Shown here piece by piece: positions 26,943 through 35,384 of a stretch of 64,000 bases of DNA. The DNA lies in NCBI GenBank assembly GCA_018242665.1, contig JAFEBL010000012.1, positions 124,001 to 188,000 of the forward strand, read 5' to 3'. The stretch is from Nitrospira sp. GTDB taxonomy: Bacteria > Nitrospirota > Nitrospiria > Nitrospirales > Nitrospiraceae. The notes beneath the pieces are model-generated. The model had not been told where the DNA came from, did not search any database, and saw only the letters and a program-made list of their open reading frames with translations. Within the stretch, counting starts at the first letter, position 1, and every line of letters begins with the position of its first letter. The position numbers and the translations under genes are program-made.

Positions 26943-27266
26943 AACCATCTTTCCTTCCGCCCTATCTATTACCCTCGATCCTGACGATCTTCAGTTCCCT
27001 CGTCATAGTCCTCACTGCTTCGTGAAAACAAGGACTTCGCCTGACTGTCCGATGACGTCCTGACGTTGGTGCGCAAGGCGATCAAGTTCCTGTGTGATAT
27101 TCCACTCAACGCGCGTTCCTGCACCGCGCGCACAGCGCAATTGCGCACGTGCTAAGCCTTCGGCAACAGCTTTCCCGATTGCGGCTCACCGCGCGCCTCG
27201 CGACCGCCTGTTCGTTGCGCCACAGATATCCGTGCTGAATCACATCAGCATCAACGTTTCTTCCTC
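26943..27266. other. Intergenic region between tRNA-Ala and zwf
   Basis: About 440 bases separate the tRNA from zwf. No credible gene, terminator with T-run or repeat was found in the first 320 bases; the remainder contains a sigma-54-like promoter. Short inverted repeats rich in GCGC occur near 27110-27145. Confidence 0.4.
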
Positions 27267-27282
27267 TGGTATCTGGCTTGCA
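27267..27282 (+). promoter_or_regulatory. Candidate sigma-54 promoter of zwf
   Basis: TGG at 27267-27269 and TTGCA at 27278-27282 place GG and GC exactly ten bases apart, the invariant spacing of -24/-12 promoters. The -24 element reads TGGTAT and so departs from TGGCAC. A transcript would start near 27293. Confidence 0.35.
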
Positions 27283-27383
27283 GATTCCGGAGGACAGAGG
27301 TACGTACCCATACCCGTCTGTGGGCCGGGAATGATTCGGCGGCATGGCGGCATGAAGGTGGGAGTGAACGACGAGAGGCCGAC

Positions 27384-28787
27384 ATGAGCAAGGGCAACGG
27401 CGACAGGTCAGACGCGCTTGTGCTCTTCGGCGCTTCCGGAGACCTCGCCGGCAAAATGATTTTTCCGGCTCTGTATGCGATGGCGAAACGAGACGCCCTG
27501 AGCGTTCCGGTCATCGGAGTGGCTTCGACGAAATGGAGTCTCGCCCAGCTGCGTGCGCATGTCGCGGACAGTATCAGGTGCGCGGACGGGATGGATGACC
27601 GGCGATCTTTAGACCATCTACTGTCTCTTCTGCGATATGTGAAAGGCGATTACGCAAATCGCGACACATTCAGAGCACTGAAGAAGACGTTGAAGCGTGC
27701 CAGGCGACCAATGCACTACCTGGCCATCCCGCCGGCGCTGTTCGGAACGGTGCTTGAGGAGCTTGGCGCCGCGGGCTTAGCCGATCATGCCCGCGTCGTC
27801 GTCGAAAAGCCGTTTGGCCGGGATCTGGCGTCCGCGCGGAAACTCAATCGCATTGCCCAGTCGACCTTCCCCGAAGACTCGATCTTTCGTATCGACCATT
27901 TCCTCGGGAAGGAAGCCATCCTGAATATTCTGTATGTACGCTTCGCCAATTCGTTTCTGGAACCCATCTGGAACCGCAACTATGTGGCCAGCGTGCAAAT
28001 CACCCTGGCGGAGAATTTCGGCGTGGCGCAGCGCGGGGCATTTTATGAAACCGCCGGTTGCCTTCGTGATGTGATTGAAAACCACTTGTTTCAAGTCGTC
28101 GCGCTGCTTGCGATGGAGCCGCCCATCTCCAGAGCCCCCAAGGCGGTGCAACATGAAAAATACAAGGTCTTTGCGTCGATGCGACCCCTCAAGCCTGACG
28201 ACCTGGTACGTGGCCAATATGCCGGCTATCGACAGGAACTGGGGGTGGACAGGAATTCCGATGTGGAGACATTTTGTGCCGCAAAATTGTTCATCGACTC
28301 CTGGCGCTGGGCTGGTGTGCCGTGGTATCTGCGCTCCGGCAAATATCTGGCTGAGACGGCGACCGAAGTCCTCGTGACACTCAAGTCTCCACCGCAGCGC
28401 CTCTTCGACGATGCTTCGCCTGAGCCGGGACAAAGTAACCACCTCCGCTTCCGGCTCTATCCCCAGTCCGCCATTGCTCTCGGGGCCCGGGTGAAACGCG
28501 CGGGCGAAGCATTCATCGGCGATCAGCGGGAACTCCGTTTGGTGGATCAGCAAGCGGGGGAGGAACAGCCCTACGAACGGCTGTTGGGCGATGCCATGGC
28601 CGGAGACGCCACATTGTTTGCCCGAGAAAATGCCGTGGAGGCGGCCTGGGCCGTGGTTGATCCGGTGCTGAATACTCATCACAGGGCCAGCATCTACAGG
28701 CGAGGCACGTGGGGACCGAAGGCGGCGGATCGACTTATCGCGGCGGACGGCGGATGGCAGAACCCGATGCCGTGGCCCGTCTCGTGA
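27384..28787 (+). CDS. zwf: Glucose-6-phosphate 1-dehydrogenase
   Basis: Oxidises glucose-6-phosphate to 6-phosphogluconolactone, giving NADPH at the entry of the oxidative pentose phosphate route. The 467-residue product has the nucleotide motif [17 protein letters not shown], the active-site RIDHFLGKE (Asp and His) and the conserved EKPFGRDL. The start ATG is preceded by GACGAGAGG. It lies directly upstream of the GH15 enzyme, so both may respond to stored alpha-glucan. 6-Phosphogluconolactonase and 6-phosphogluconate dehydrogenase are not in this window. Confidence 0.93.
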   Translation: MSKGNGDRSDALVLFGASGDLAGKMIFPALYAMAKRDALSVPVIGVASTKWSLAQLRAHVADSIRCADGMDDRRSLDHLLSLLRYVKGDYANRDTFRALKKTLKRARRPMHYLAIPPALFGTVLEELGAAGLADHARVVVEKPFGRDLASARKLNRIAQSTFPEDSIFRIDHFLGKEAILNILYVRFANSFLEPIWNRNYVASVQITLAENFGVAQRGAFYETAGCLRDVIENHLFQVVALLAMEPPISRAPKAVQHEKYKVFASMRPLKPDDLVRGQYAGYRQELGVDRNSDVETFCAAKLFIDSWRWAGVPWYLRSGKYLAETATEVLVTLKSPPQRLFDDASPEPGQSNHLRFRLYPQSAIALGARVKRAGEAFIGDQRELRLVDQQAGEEQPYERLLGDAMAGDATLFARENAVEAAWAVVDPVLNTHHRASIYRRGTWGPKAADRLIAADGGWQNPMPWPVS

Positions 28788-28847
28788 AAGGGCTTGGCAA
28801 CCGGAGATGCCTCGCCATCGAGACGCCAGGCGGCGGAAAGACGAAAT

Positions 28848-30686
28848 ATGGCCGGCAGGATTGAAGAGTACGCGATGATCGGCGATATGCGCACTGCCGC
28901 GCTGGTCGGCCGCGATGGATCGATCGATTGGTTCTGCGCGCCGCGGTTCGATTCCGCCGCCTGCTTTGCGGCGCTCCTGGGAAAGCGGGAACACGGTCGG
29001 TGGAAAATCAGCCCACGCAGGGCCTCCACCGTGAGCCGTCGGTATCAGGATGGCGGGCTGATTCTGGAAACCCGATTCGAACATGCCGGCGGCGTCGTCT
29101 CGATCGTGGATTTTATGCCGGTGGATGAGGCGCAACCGTCCATCGTGCGGCTCGTGATCGGCCGCGAAGGCCGGACGGCGATGAAGCTGGACCTGGTGAT
29201 ACGGTTCGACTACGGGGTGTCGGTGCCATGGGTCAATCGCCTGGACAAGGAACAATGGACTGCGGTCGCGGGCCCTTCGATGTTGGTGTTACGCACGCCC
29301 GTCGCCCTCTGCAATCACGACTTGCATACAGAGGCGCATTTTACGGTGAGGAAGGGGCAGACCATCCCGTTCGTCATGACCTACGTTCTTTCGCATCTGG
29401 AGCCTCCTCCGCCACCTCCCGATATCGAGGCGCTCCGCACACGTACCGCCGCGTTCTGGCGCGATTGGTCAAGCCGCTGCCAAATATCCGGCACATGGTC
29501 CGGCCCGGTGTGCCGCTCGCTCATTACGCTCAAAGGCCTGAGTTTTCGCCCCACTGGTGGCATCGTGGCCGCGCCGACCACCTCGCTGCCCGAATACATC
29601 GGCGGCCCTCGGAACTGGGACTATCGCTTCTGCTGGCTGCGTGATGCCGCCTTCACCCTCCTGGCCTTTCTGAACGCCGGCTACACGGAGGAGGCCGATG
29701 CGTGGCAGCAGTGGCTGCTGCGTGCCGTGGCGGGAAGCCCGCAACAACTTCAGATCATGTACGGCGTGGCCGGCGAGCGCGATCTGGGAGAATGGGAACT
29801 CGACTGGCTCCCAGGGTATGAAGGATCGCGGCCGGTGCGAGTGGGGAATGCCGCCTCGGACCAGACACAGCTCGACGTCTACGGAGAGTTCGCCGATGTG
29901 CTGGAACATGCCTCGCGCGGGGGACTGTCGGTTGCTCCGAGACGCAAGGAGGTGCGCATCGCCTTCTTGGAACATCTCGAGAAGATCTGGTATCTGCCCG
30001 ACGAAGGCATTTGGGAAGTGCGGGGTGCACCTCAGCAGTTTGTCCATTCCAAAGTGATGGCCTGGGTGGCGTTTGACCGCGCGTGGCGCGACCCGAACGC
30101 TGCTCGTAACAAGCGGCAACGGCAGCGATGGAAGAACATCGCCGCCGAGATTCACGCCGATGTCTGCCGGAAGGGTATCGATGCGCGGCGCGGATGCTTT
30201 GTGCAGGCGTATGGATCGCAGTGCCTTGATGCGGCGCTCCTCCAGTTGCCGATCGTCGGATTTCTTCCGGCGACCGACAGACGGATCCGAGCCACTATCG
30301 CCGAGATAGAGAAGCATCTCCTCGTCGGTGGGCTGGTGTTACGGTATGAAACGTCCAGTGGGGTGGATGGATTGCCTGAAGGAGAGGGCGTATTCCTGCC
30401 CTGCAGTTTTTGGCTTGTGGACAATTACGTGTTAGTGGGCCGCCTGGCCGATGCAGTGAAGCTGTTCACGCGTCTGCTCAAGTGTCGCAATGATGTGGGG
30501 CTGTTGTCGGAAGAATACGATCCCCGTGCCCGACGCATGCTGGGCAATTTTCCGCAGGCCTTCAGCCATGTCGCGCTGGTGAATTCGGCGCTGTCTCTCT
30601 TGCATGCGATGGGAAAGAGCGGACGCCCGCAACAGCGGCATCATCCTACGACGGGACGGCCCCGGAAAAAGCGCGGGAGCCGGTAA
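28848..30686 (+). CDS. Glycoside hydrolase family 15 protein (glucoamylase- or trehalase-like)
   Basis: A 612-residue cytoplasmic enzyme with the N-terminal beta-sandwich (IEEYAMIGDMRTAALVGRDG, DWFCAPRFDS) and an (alpha/alpha)6 barrel. The catalytic acid region RNWDYRFCWLRDAAFTLLA and the second glutamate in LLSEEYDPRARRMLGNFPQA are present. It has no signal peptide. GH15 members hydrolyse alpha-glucan ends or trehalose, and the substrate is not settled by sequence. The ATG at 28848 is chosen over a TTG at 28794 because family conservation starts there. It follows zwf at 60 bases. Confidence 0.87.
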   Translation: MAGRIEEYAMIGDMRTAALVGRDGSIDWFCAPRFDSAACFAALLGKREHGRWKISPRRASTVSRRYQDGGLILETRFEHAGGVVSIVDFMPVDEAQPSIVRLVIGREGRTAMKLDLVIRFDYGVSVPWVNRLDKEQWTAVAGPSMLVLRTPVALCNHDLHTEAHFTVRKGQTIPFVMTYVLSHLEPPPPPPDIEALRTRTAAFWRDWSSRCQISGTWSGPVCRSLITLKGLSFRPTGGIVAAPTTSLPEYIGGPRNWDYRFCWLRDAAFTLLAFLNAGYTEEADAWQQWLLRAVAGSPQQLQIMYGVAGERDLGEWELDWLPGYEGSRPVRVGNAASDQTQLDVYGEFADVLEHASRGGLSVAPRRKEVRIAFLEHLEKIWYLPDEGIWEVRGAPQQFVHSKVMAWVAFDRAWRDPNAARNKRQRQRWKNIAAEIHADVCRKGIDARRGCFVQAYGSQCLDAALLQLPIVGFLPATDRRIRATIAEIEKHLLVGGLVLRYETSSGVDGLPEGEGVFLPCSFWLVDNYVLVGRLADAVKLFTRLLKCRNDVGLLSEEYDPRARRMLGNFPQAFSHVALVNSALSLLHAMGKSGRPQQRHHPTTGRPRKKRGSR

Positions 30687-30844
30687 GTCAACGATACGAC
30701 AACGATACGGTCCCCTCTCATTCAGACGGCTTCTTATTGTGAAATGCGCTTCTTCATAGCCATCGGTGGAGCGCTCTGGAAGACGATGATCGATGCGCCG
30801 TTCTGGGTAACCGATGAGCCAGCCGTCAAGAAGAGGTCATCAGT

Positions 30845-31756
30845 ATGCGCAGCGAACCTAGGTTGATCACGCGGATCCTGTTCGCAACGGACTTGTCTCT
30901 CTGCGCTCGGCATGTGGAGCAGCATGTCGCTCTTCTCAGTCAAGCCTACGGAGCCGCCGTCGATGTGGTGCATGTGCTGGAATTCTATCCGGGAGTGTAC
31001 GTCGCGGTGGAGGATCATTCAGAAACAGATGGGCGGCTGGTTGAAGTCGTCGAGCGCCTTCGAGCACCGGGAGTCTCCGTGACGGCTCATCAGGAGACTG
31101 GCATTCCAAGCAGACAGATCTGTGAGTTCGCCATCGAGCATCATGCTGATTTGATTATGGTGGGCACTCATGGAAGGACCGGGCTCGACCACATGTTCTT
31201 AGGAAGCACTGCAGAGCAAGTCCTCACCATGGCGCCTTGCCCGGTGTTCACGGTTAGAGCGCCGAAAGGGCTTTCTCCGCGACATCATCACGAGCCACTC
31301 GCATTCAAACAGGTTGTCGTCCCGGTCGATTTTTCCGATTGTTCACTGAAAGCCCTGGAGTATGGAACTTTTATCGCGAAGGACTGTGACGCATCCTTGA
31401 CTCTCCTGCATGTCCTGGAGTCGGTCGCGTATGACGACGATGGTCTGTGGGTGCGACACGATCGAGTCAAGGATGGAATCGACTCGCAACTCAGGTCTTA
31501 TGCGAGGGCTCTCCAGTCGGTGGGTGTCTCCGTCCGACAGGTCATTCGTGCCGGCGTGCCGGCCGATACCATTCTTGAGTGTGGTCAATCCTTGGACTTC
31601 GACCTCATTGTGATGGGCACGCACGGCAGGCGTGGGATTTCGCATGCCATGTGGGGCAGTGTGGCCGAAGCCGTGTTGCGCCGCTCAACGTGTCCGGTTC
31701 TTGCTCTGAATAAGTTCTCCTATGCCTCTGGTCATCGCCGGATCGTGCAGGCGTGA
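30845..31756 (+). CDS. Tandem universal stress protein
   Basis: A 303-residue protein with two UspA domains. Each domain has an ATP-binding motif of the G-x2-G-x9-G(S/T) kind: MVGTHGRTGLDHMFLGSTAE in the first and MGTHGRRGISHAMWGSVAE in the second. Such proteins bind nucleotides and are linked to stress survival; the partner is unknown. It starts about 160 bases after the GH15 gene and has an AGAGG ribosome site. Confidence 0.9.
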   Translation: MRSEPRLITRILFATDLSLCARHVEQHVALLSQAYGAAVDVVHVLEFYPGVYVAVEDHSETDGRLVEVVERLRAPGVSVTAHQETGIPSRQICEFAIEHHADLIMVGTHGRTGLDHMFLGSTAEQVLTMAPCPVFTVRAPKGLSPRHHHEPLAFKQVVVPVDFSDCSLKALEYGTFIAKDCDASLTLLHVLESVAYDDDGLWVRHDRVKDGIDSQLRSYARALQSVGVSVRQVIRAGVPADTILECGQSLDFDLIVMGTHGRRGISHAMWGSVAEAVLRRSTCPVLALNKFSYASGHRRIVQA

Positions 31757-32121
31757 CCATCGTCGGATGTGTTGAGGCTCCGACGAAGTGTGTCGTGCAC
31801 TCAATGACGTCGGCGAACCCACGCTGATGATTGGGCGCTGAGCAGAACCCATCCAGGCTTTGAGACGGCCGGTGATTGAAATGAGGAGTCCCGCACCGAT
31901 CGCACGGTGCGAACACACCTCAATTCCACTCAGTCAGGTGGAGGTGGCGGAGGATCTTTCGCACTACACACGAGATCCCGACCGGCCCCTGAGGCTCCGG
32001 CGGTTGATGCTGATCACTGATAAGAAGCGGCCACACTTTTAGAGTCAGGGTTCCCGTTTTATATCGGACTGACCTTCGGCGGCCAACTGGACCTCGCGAA
32101 GGTTTACGAGGGAGGGAAGGG
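31757..32121. other. Intergenic region before the b561-molybdopterin gene
   Basis: 365 bases. A 60-codon frame at 31860-32042 lacks a ribosome site and resembles nothing known, so it is not called. An AT-rich box TTTTATAT lies near 32057, and a strong GGAGGGAAGGG ribosome site directly precedes the downstream gene. No terminator with a T-run is visible after the stress protein gene. Confidence 0.4.
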
Positions 32122-33600
32122 ATGGAGGAGACGTTAGGGTTCCCACTCTGGCTTCGGATCAACCATGCCATCAATCTGTTCTGCATGTTCCTGCTCATGC
32201 GCAGCGGCCTGCAGATCCTTGCGGACCATCCTAAACTCTATTGGAACGATGACACTACACCGGGGAGTGAATGGGCTCATTTCGGAAAAAAGGTGATGCC
32301 GAAGGATCGACTCTGGACATCCATGGACGAGGCGGAAGAGATCAACTCGATCGTGGCCCTGCCTGGGGGACATCACAATTTAGGAGCCGCAAGGAATTGG
32401 CACTTTCTCATTGTCCCCGTGTGGATTGTGAACGGACTCAGTTACGCGAGCTTCCTTCTTGTGACCGGCGAGTGGCGCAGGCTCATCCCGACAAGCTGGA
32501 CGATCGTTCCGCGAGCGTGGGAGAGCGCGTTGACCTTTGCGTCGTTCCACATCCCTCCGGACAGCGCCTTCACGCCCTATGATCCGTTGCAGCAACTGGC
32601 TTACGCGACCGTGGTGTTTCTCGTCGCTCCGCTCATGATCCTGACCGGCCTCTGCATGTCGCCGGCGCTCATCGCCCGGTTCCCCTGGTATCCGAAACTC
32701 TTCGGCGGGCGGCAAGCTGCGCGCAGCTTGCATTTTCTCGGTTTGATGACATTGGTCCTCTATACGCTTGTGCATATTACACTCGTGATTCTTGTGCATT
32801 TCCCCGACGATGTCAGCGACATGGTGCTGGGCTCGACGAATCCCAATGTGTCACTCGCCCTCTGGATCGCCTCCCTGGTGTTGGTTGGAATCGTGCTGTT
32901 TCATGTCTGGGCTACCATCTACACTCTTCACTACCAGCGGCGGTTTCAGTTACAGGCCACTGCCATCGTAGAACCACTGGTGCGTTTCTTCTTCGGCCGC
33001 CTGCGGTCGCGGCAGCACTATGCCAAAACCGATATTTCCCCGTACTTCCGGGTCAACGGCTATCCGCCGGAACAGGAGGGGTATCAACGGTTAGCCGAAA
33101 GGAATTTTGTCGATTGGAAATTGACGATCAGTGGACTCGTCGAACAACCGCTAGAACTTTCGCTGGAAGACCTTCGAGCTTTCCCCAAGCAGGAACAAAT
33201 TACCAAACACAATTGCATTCAGGGGTGGTCGGCGGTGGCCGAATGGGGCGGCGTTCGCGTGAGCGCGATCCTGGACCGATGTCGCCTGCTGCCACAGGCG
33301 CGGTATCTCGTCTTCCATGCGTTTCCTCAGGCGGAATATGCGCCCGACGCCTACTATGAAGTGTTGACGCTGGAGGACGTGCTCGACCCGCAAACCCTGC
33401 TGGCCTACGAGATGAATTGGAAGCCGCTACCGATTCCACATGGAGCGCCCTGCCGTCTGCGGGTCGAAATCAAAACCGGCTACAAGATGGTGAAGTACCT
33501 TCGCGCCATTGAAGTGGTCAGCAGTTTTGCGGCAATAGGGCAAGGCCATGGAGGATATCGAGAAGACCATCAATACTATGACAAGGTCGCTGCCATTTGA
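32122..33600 (+). CDS. Cytochrome b561-type membrane domain fused to a sulfite-oxidase-family molybdopterin domain
   Basis: A 492-residue fusion. The N-terminal 270 residues contain about five membrane segments (near 12-31, 92-115, 157-178, 198-222 and 243-265), with His residues in RINHAIN, RSLHFLG and LVHITLV as likely haem b ligands. Residues 320-480 resemble the SUOX/YedY fold: DWKLTISGLVEQPLELSLED, then NCIQGWSAVAEWGG with the cysteine that binds molybdenum. The arrangement looks like MsrQ and MsrP joined in one chain, but no Tat signal is present. The electron donor would be quinol through haem (inference), and the substrate is unknown. A 10-bp hairpin follows the stop. Confidence 0.82.
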   Translation: MEETLGFPLWLRINHAINLFCMFLLMRSGLQILADHPKLYWNDDTTPGSEWAHFGKKVMPKDRLWTSMDEAEEINSIVALPGGHHNLGAARNWHFLIVPVWIVNGLSYASFLLVTGEWRRLIPTSWTIVPRAWESALTFASFHIPPDSAFTPYDPLQQLAYATVVFLVAPLMILTGLCMSPALIARFPWYPKLFGGRQAARSLHFLGLMTLVLYTLVHITLVILVHFPDDVSDMVLGSTNPNVSLALWIASLVLVGIVLFHVWATIYTLHYQRRFQLQATAIVEPLVRFFFGRLRSRQHYAKTDISPYFRVNGYPPEQEGYQRLAERNFVDWKLTISGLVEQPLELSLEDLRAFPKQEQITKHNCIQGWSAVAEWGGVRVSAILDRCRLLPQARYLVFHAFPQAEYAPDAYYEVLTLEDVLDPQTLLAYEMNWKPLPIPHGAPCRLRVEIKTGYKMVKYLRAIEVVSSFAAIGQGHGGYREDHQYYDKVAAI

Positions 33601-33606
33601 CGCATC

Positions 33607-33630
33607 CACAGCGCTGTGTGCAGCGCTGTG
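33607..33630 (+). terminator. Terminator-like hairpin after the b561-molybdopterin gene
   Basis: A perfect 10-bp stem (CACAGCGCTG / CAGCGCTGTG) with loop TGTG begins six bases after the stop codon. No T-run follows. Confidence 0.5.
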
Positions 33631-33812
33631 ATCGGCTCGATCAGCTCCGCCTCTTCTCACCGAAGCTTCATCCCTTCTTCGATAAATCTTCATCTTGTCT
33701 GGACTATCCTTTCTCCTGCATAGAGGCATCGCCCGATGCGGCCACTGGAGCACGGCTGTCGGGTGGACAGCCAGGGAAGAACAGGCCATGTTGAGTAGGG
33801 TGGAGAGGGAGC

Positions 33813-34430
33813 ATGAACATCGCGCAGATCGGTCCGTTTCATGAAGCCGTGTCGTTGCAGAGCGAAGGTCCTGAGGGGCGAATGATTGCCTTGCTGACAC
33901 GTGAGTTACTCCGTCTGGGTCATGAGGTGACGGTGTTTGCCAGCGGCGATAGCCGAACGGCGGGACGATTGGTTTCTGTGGCGCCGTTGGCCATGCGAGC
34001 CTATCCCATGCCAAAGCGGCACCTGGCCGATGCCTTGGCCATGTTGGCGCTGGAGAAGGCCTTCGCGATGGCACCTGCCTTCGACATGATTCATGTCCAT
34101 GCCGGTTCGGTCGCCTTCCCCTTGATGCGGCGGAGCGCCATTCCCATCGTTGCCACGGTCTACGGCCCAGTCGATGCGCCGGAAGTGCTGCGACTCCATC
34201 GAGAGTTCCGTGAGTTGGTGCTCGTCGCCACTTCGGCCGAGCAGGTCCAGCAAGCCCCCGATCTGAACTGGCAGGCCGTCATTCCATCGGATTCGTCACG
34301 AGGAGAGGCGGTTCATCAGGATCTGTCTGCACGTATCACTCAGGCCTACGAATCAGTCTACGAATGGAGAACCCTTGGTCGCCCTGCCGACCGCCGGAAT
34401 CACGCGCTTGCGCTTTGTCAGGAGGCCTAG
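33813..34430 (+). CDS. N-terminal half of a family 4-type glycosyltransferase
   Basis: A 205-residue protein matching only the acceptor-binding Rossmann half of GT4 enzymes: NIAQIGPFHEAV, EGRMIALLTRELLRLGHEVTVFASGDS, and MIHVHAGSVAFPLMRRSAIP. The family C-terminal half, with the nucleotide-sugar site (E-x7-E), is absent. The last 60 residues are unrelated. A full GT4 enzyme has 350-400 residues, so this one is probably inactive alone, needs a partner, or is a relic. It has its own GAGAGGGAGC ribosome site and an intact frame. Confidence 0.7.
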   Translation: MNIAQIGPFHEAVSLQSEGPEGRMIALLTRELLRLGHEVTVFASGDSRTAGRLVSVAPLAMRAYPMPKRHLADALAMLALEKAFAMAPAFDMIHVHAGSVAFPLMRRSAIPIVATVYGPVDAPEVLRLHREFRELVLVATSAEQVQQAPDLNWQAVIPSDSSRGEAVHQDLSARITQAYESVYEWRTLGRPADRRNHALALCQEA

Positions 34431-34593
34431 GCGCTGGAGGTGAGGGCGAGAGATATTCTGTCAGCCTCCTGATCGAATCCAGTCCTCTGTTTGTATTAAG
34501 ATGAGTCTGACGCGCGCTCTGCGACCGGTCCAGGGATCGACTTGCAGGGCGTGTGCTGTTTTAGCCCCCATTATTCATGAGCACGTTTGCTGC

Positions 34594-34656
34594 AATCGCC
34601 GATTCACTGCTGCGACGAGCCTTTGGCCGCCGGTCTCGTCACGTGACTCGGCGATT
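34594..34656. repeat. Long imperfect hairpin in the leader of the OmpR-type regulator
   Basis: AATCGCCGATTCAC (34594-34607) pairs with GTGACTCGGCGATT (34643-34656) with one mismatch, and an inner GACGAG/CTCGTC pair extends the stem. The 63-base structure ends about 45 bases before the regulator start. It may be an operator, an mRNA structure or a terminator of the preceding gene. Confidence 0.45.
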
Positions 34657-34700
34657 TCGCGACGAACCGTCATGAACAATGTGAGCTAGGGAGGACTCGT

Positions 34701-35384
34701 ATGCGTATTCTTTTGGTCGAAGATGACGCCGATCTGGCCCAATTTCTGAGGAAGGGGCTCAGGGAGGAGCGGTACGCAGTGGATGTGGCGGTCGATGGCG
34801 AACAGGGGCTCCACTTCGGTACGGTGAATCCCTACGACCTGTTCATCCTCGATATCATGCTGCCACAGATCGATGGCTTGACGCTGTGCCGACGTCTGCG
34901 TGACGCAGGCGTCACGGCTCCGGTCTTTCTTCTCACTGCGCGCGACACGATTCAAGACAAGGTCTCGGGGCTGGATCTGGGCGCCGATGACTATCTGACG
35001 AAGCCCTTCGCCTTTGCGGAACTCCTCGCACGGGCGAGAGCCCTGCTTCGTCGTGGCGGGCCGTCGCTCCAGGCAAAGCTGAAGGCGGCGGATCTGGAAC
35101 TCGATCCCGCGACTCATCGTGTGTGGAGACAGGGCCATGAAATCGCCCTGACCAACAAGGAATATGCCTTGTTGGATTTCCTGCTGAGGAACAAGAACCG
35201 GGTGCTGACGCGGACCGCCATCATCGAACATGTGTGGGACATCAGTTATGACCCCATGACCAACATCGTCGATGCGCATATCCGGGCGCTGCGTGCCAAA
35301 GTCGATCGGGACTTTACCCCTGCGTTGATCACCACGGTCCGCGGCGCCGGCTATATGTTGGAAGACCAGGAGCCGCAATCGTGA
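34701..35384 (+). CDS. OmpR/CusR-type response regulator
   Basis: A 227-residue regulator. The receiver has the acidic pocket LLVEDDADLAQFL, phospho-Asp in LFILDIMLPQIDG and Lys in LTKPF. The winged helix has LTNKEYALLDFLLRNKNRVL and TTVRGAGYMLE. The sequence resembles the heavy-metal (CusR/CopR) subgroup, but no metal genes are near. It overlaps the kinase gene by four bases. A strong GGGAGGA ribosome site precedes the ATG. Confidence 0.92.
   Translation: MRILLVEDDADLAQFLRKGLREERYAVDVAVDGEQGLHFGTVNPYDLFILDIMLPQIDGLTLCRRLRDAGVTAPVFLLTARDTIQDKVSGLDLGADDYLTKPFAFAELLARARALLRRGGPSLQAKLKAADLELDPATHRVWRQGHEIALTNKEYALLDFLLRNKNRVLTRTAIIEHVWDISYDPMTNIVDAHIRALRAKVDRDFTPALITTVRGAGYMLEDQEPQS

Noticed and set aside
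31860-32042. A 60-codon plus-strand frame before the b561-molybdopterin gene
   Set aside because: No ribosome site, no recognisable sequence, and composition typical of spurious frames.
34501-34689. A 62-codon frame upstream of the OmpR-type regulator
   Set aside because: It spans the long hairpin and has no ribosome site or conserved features.
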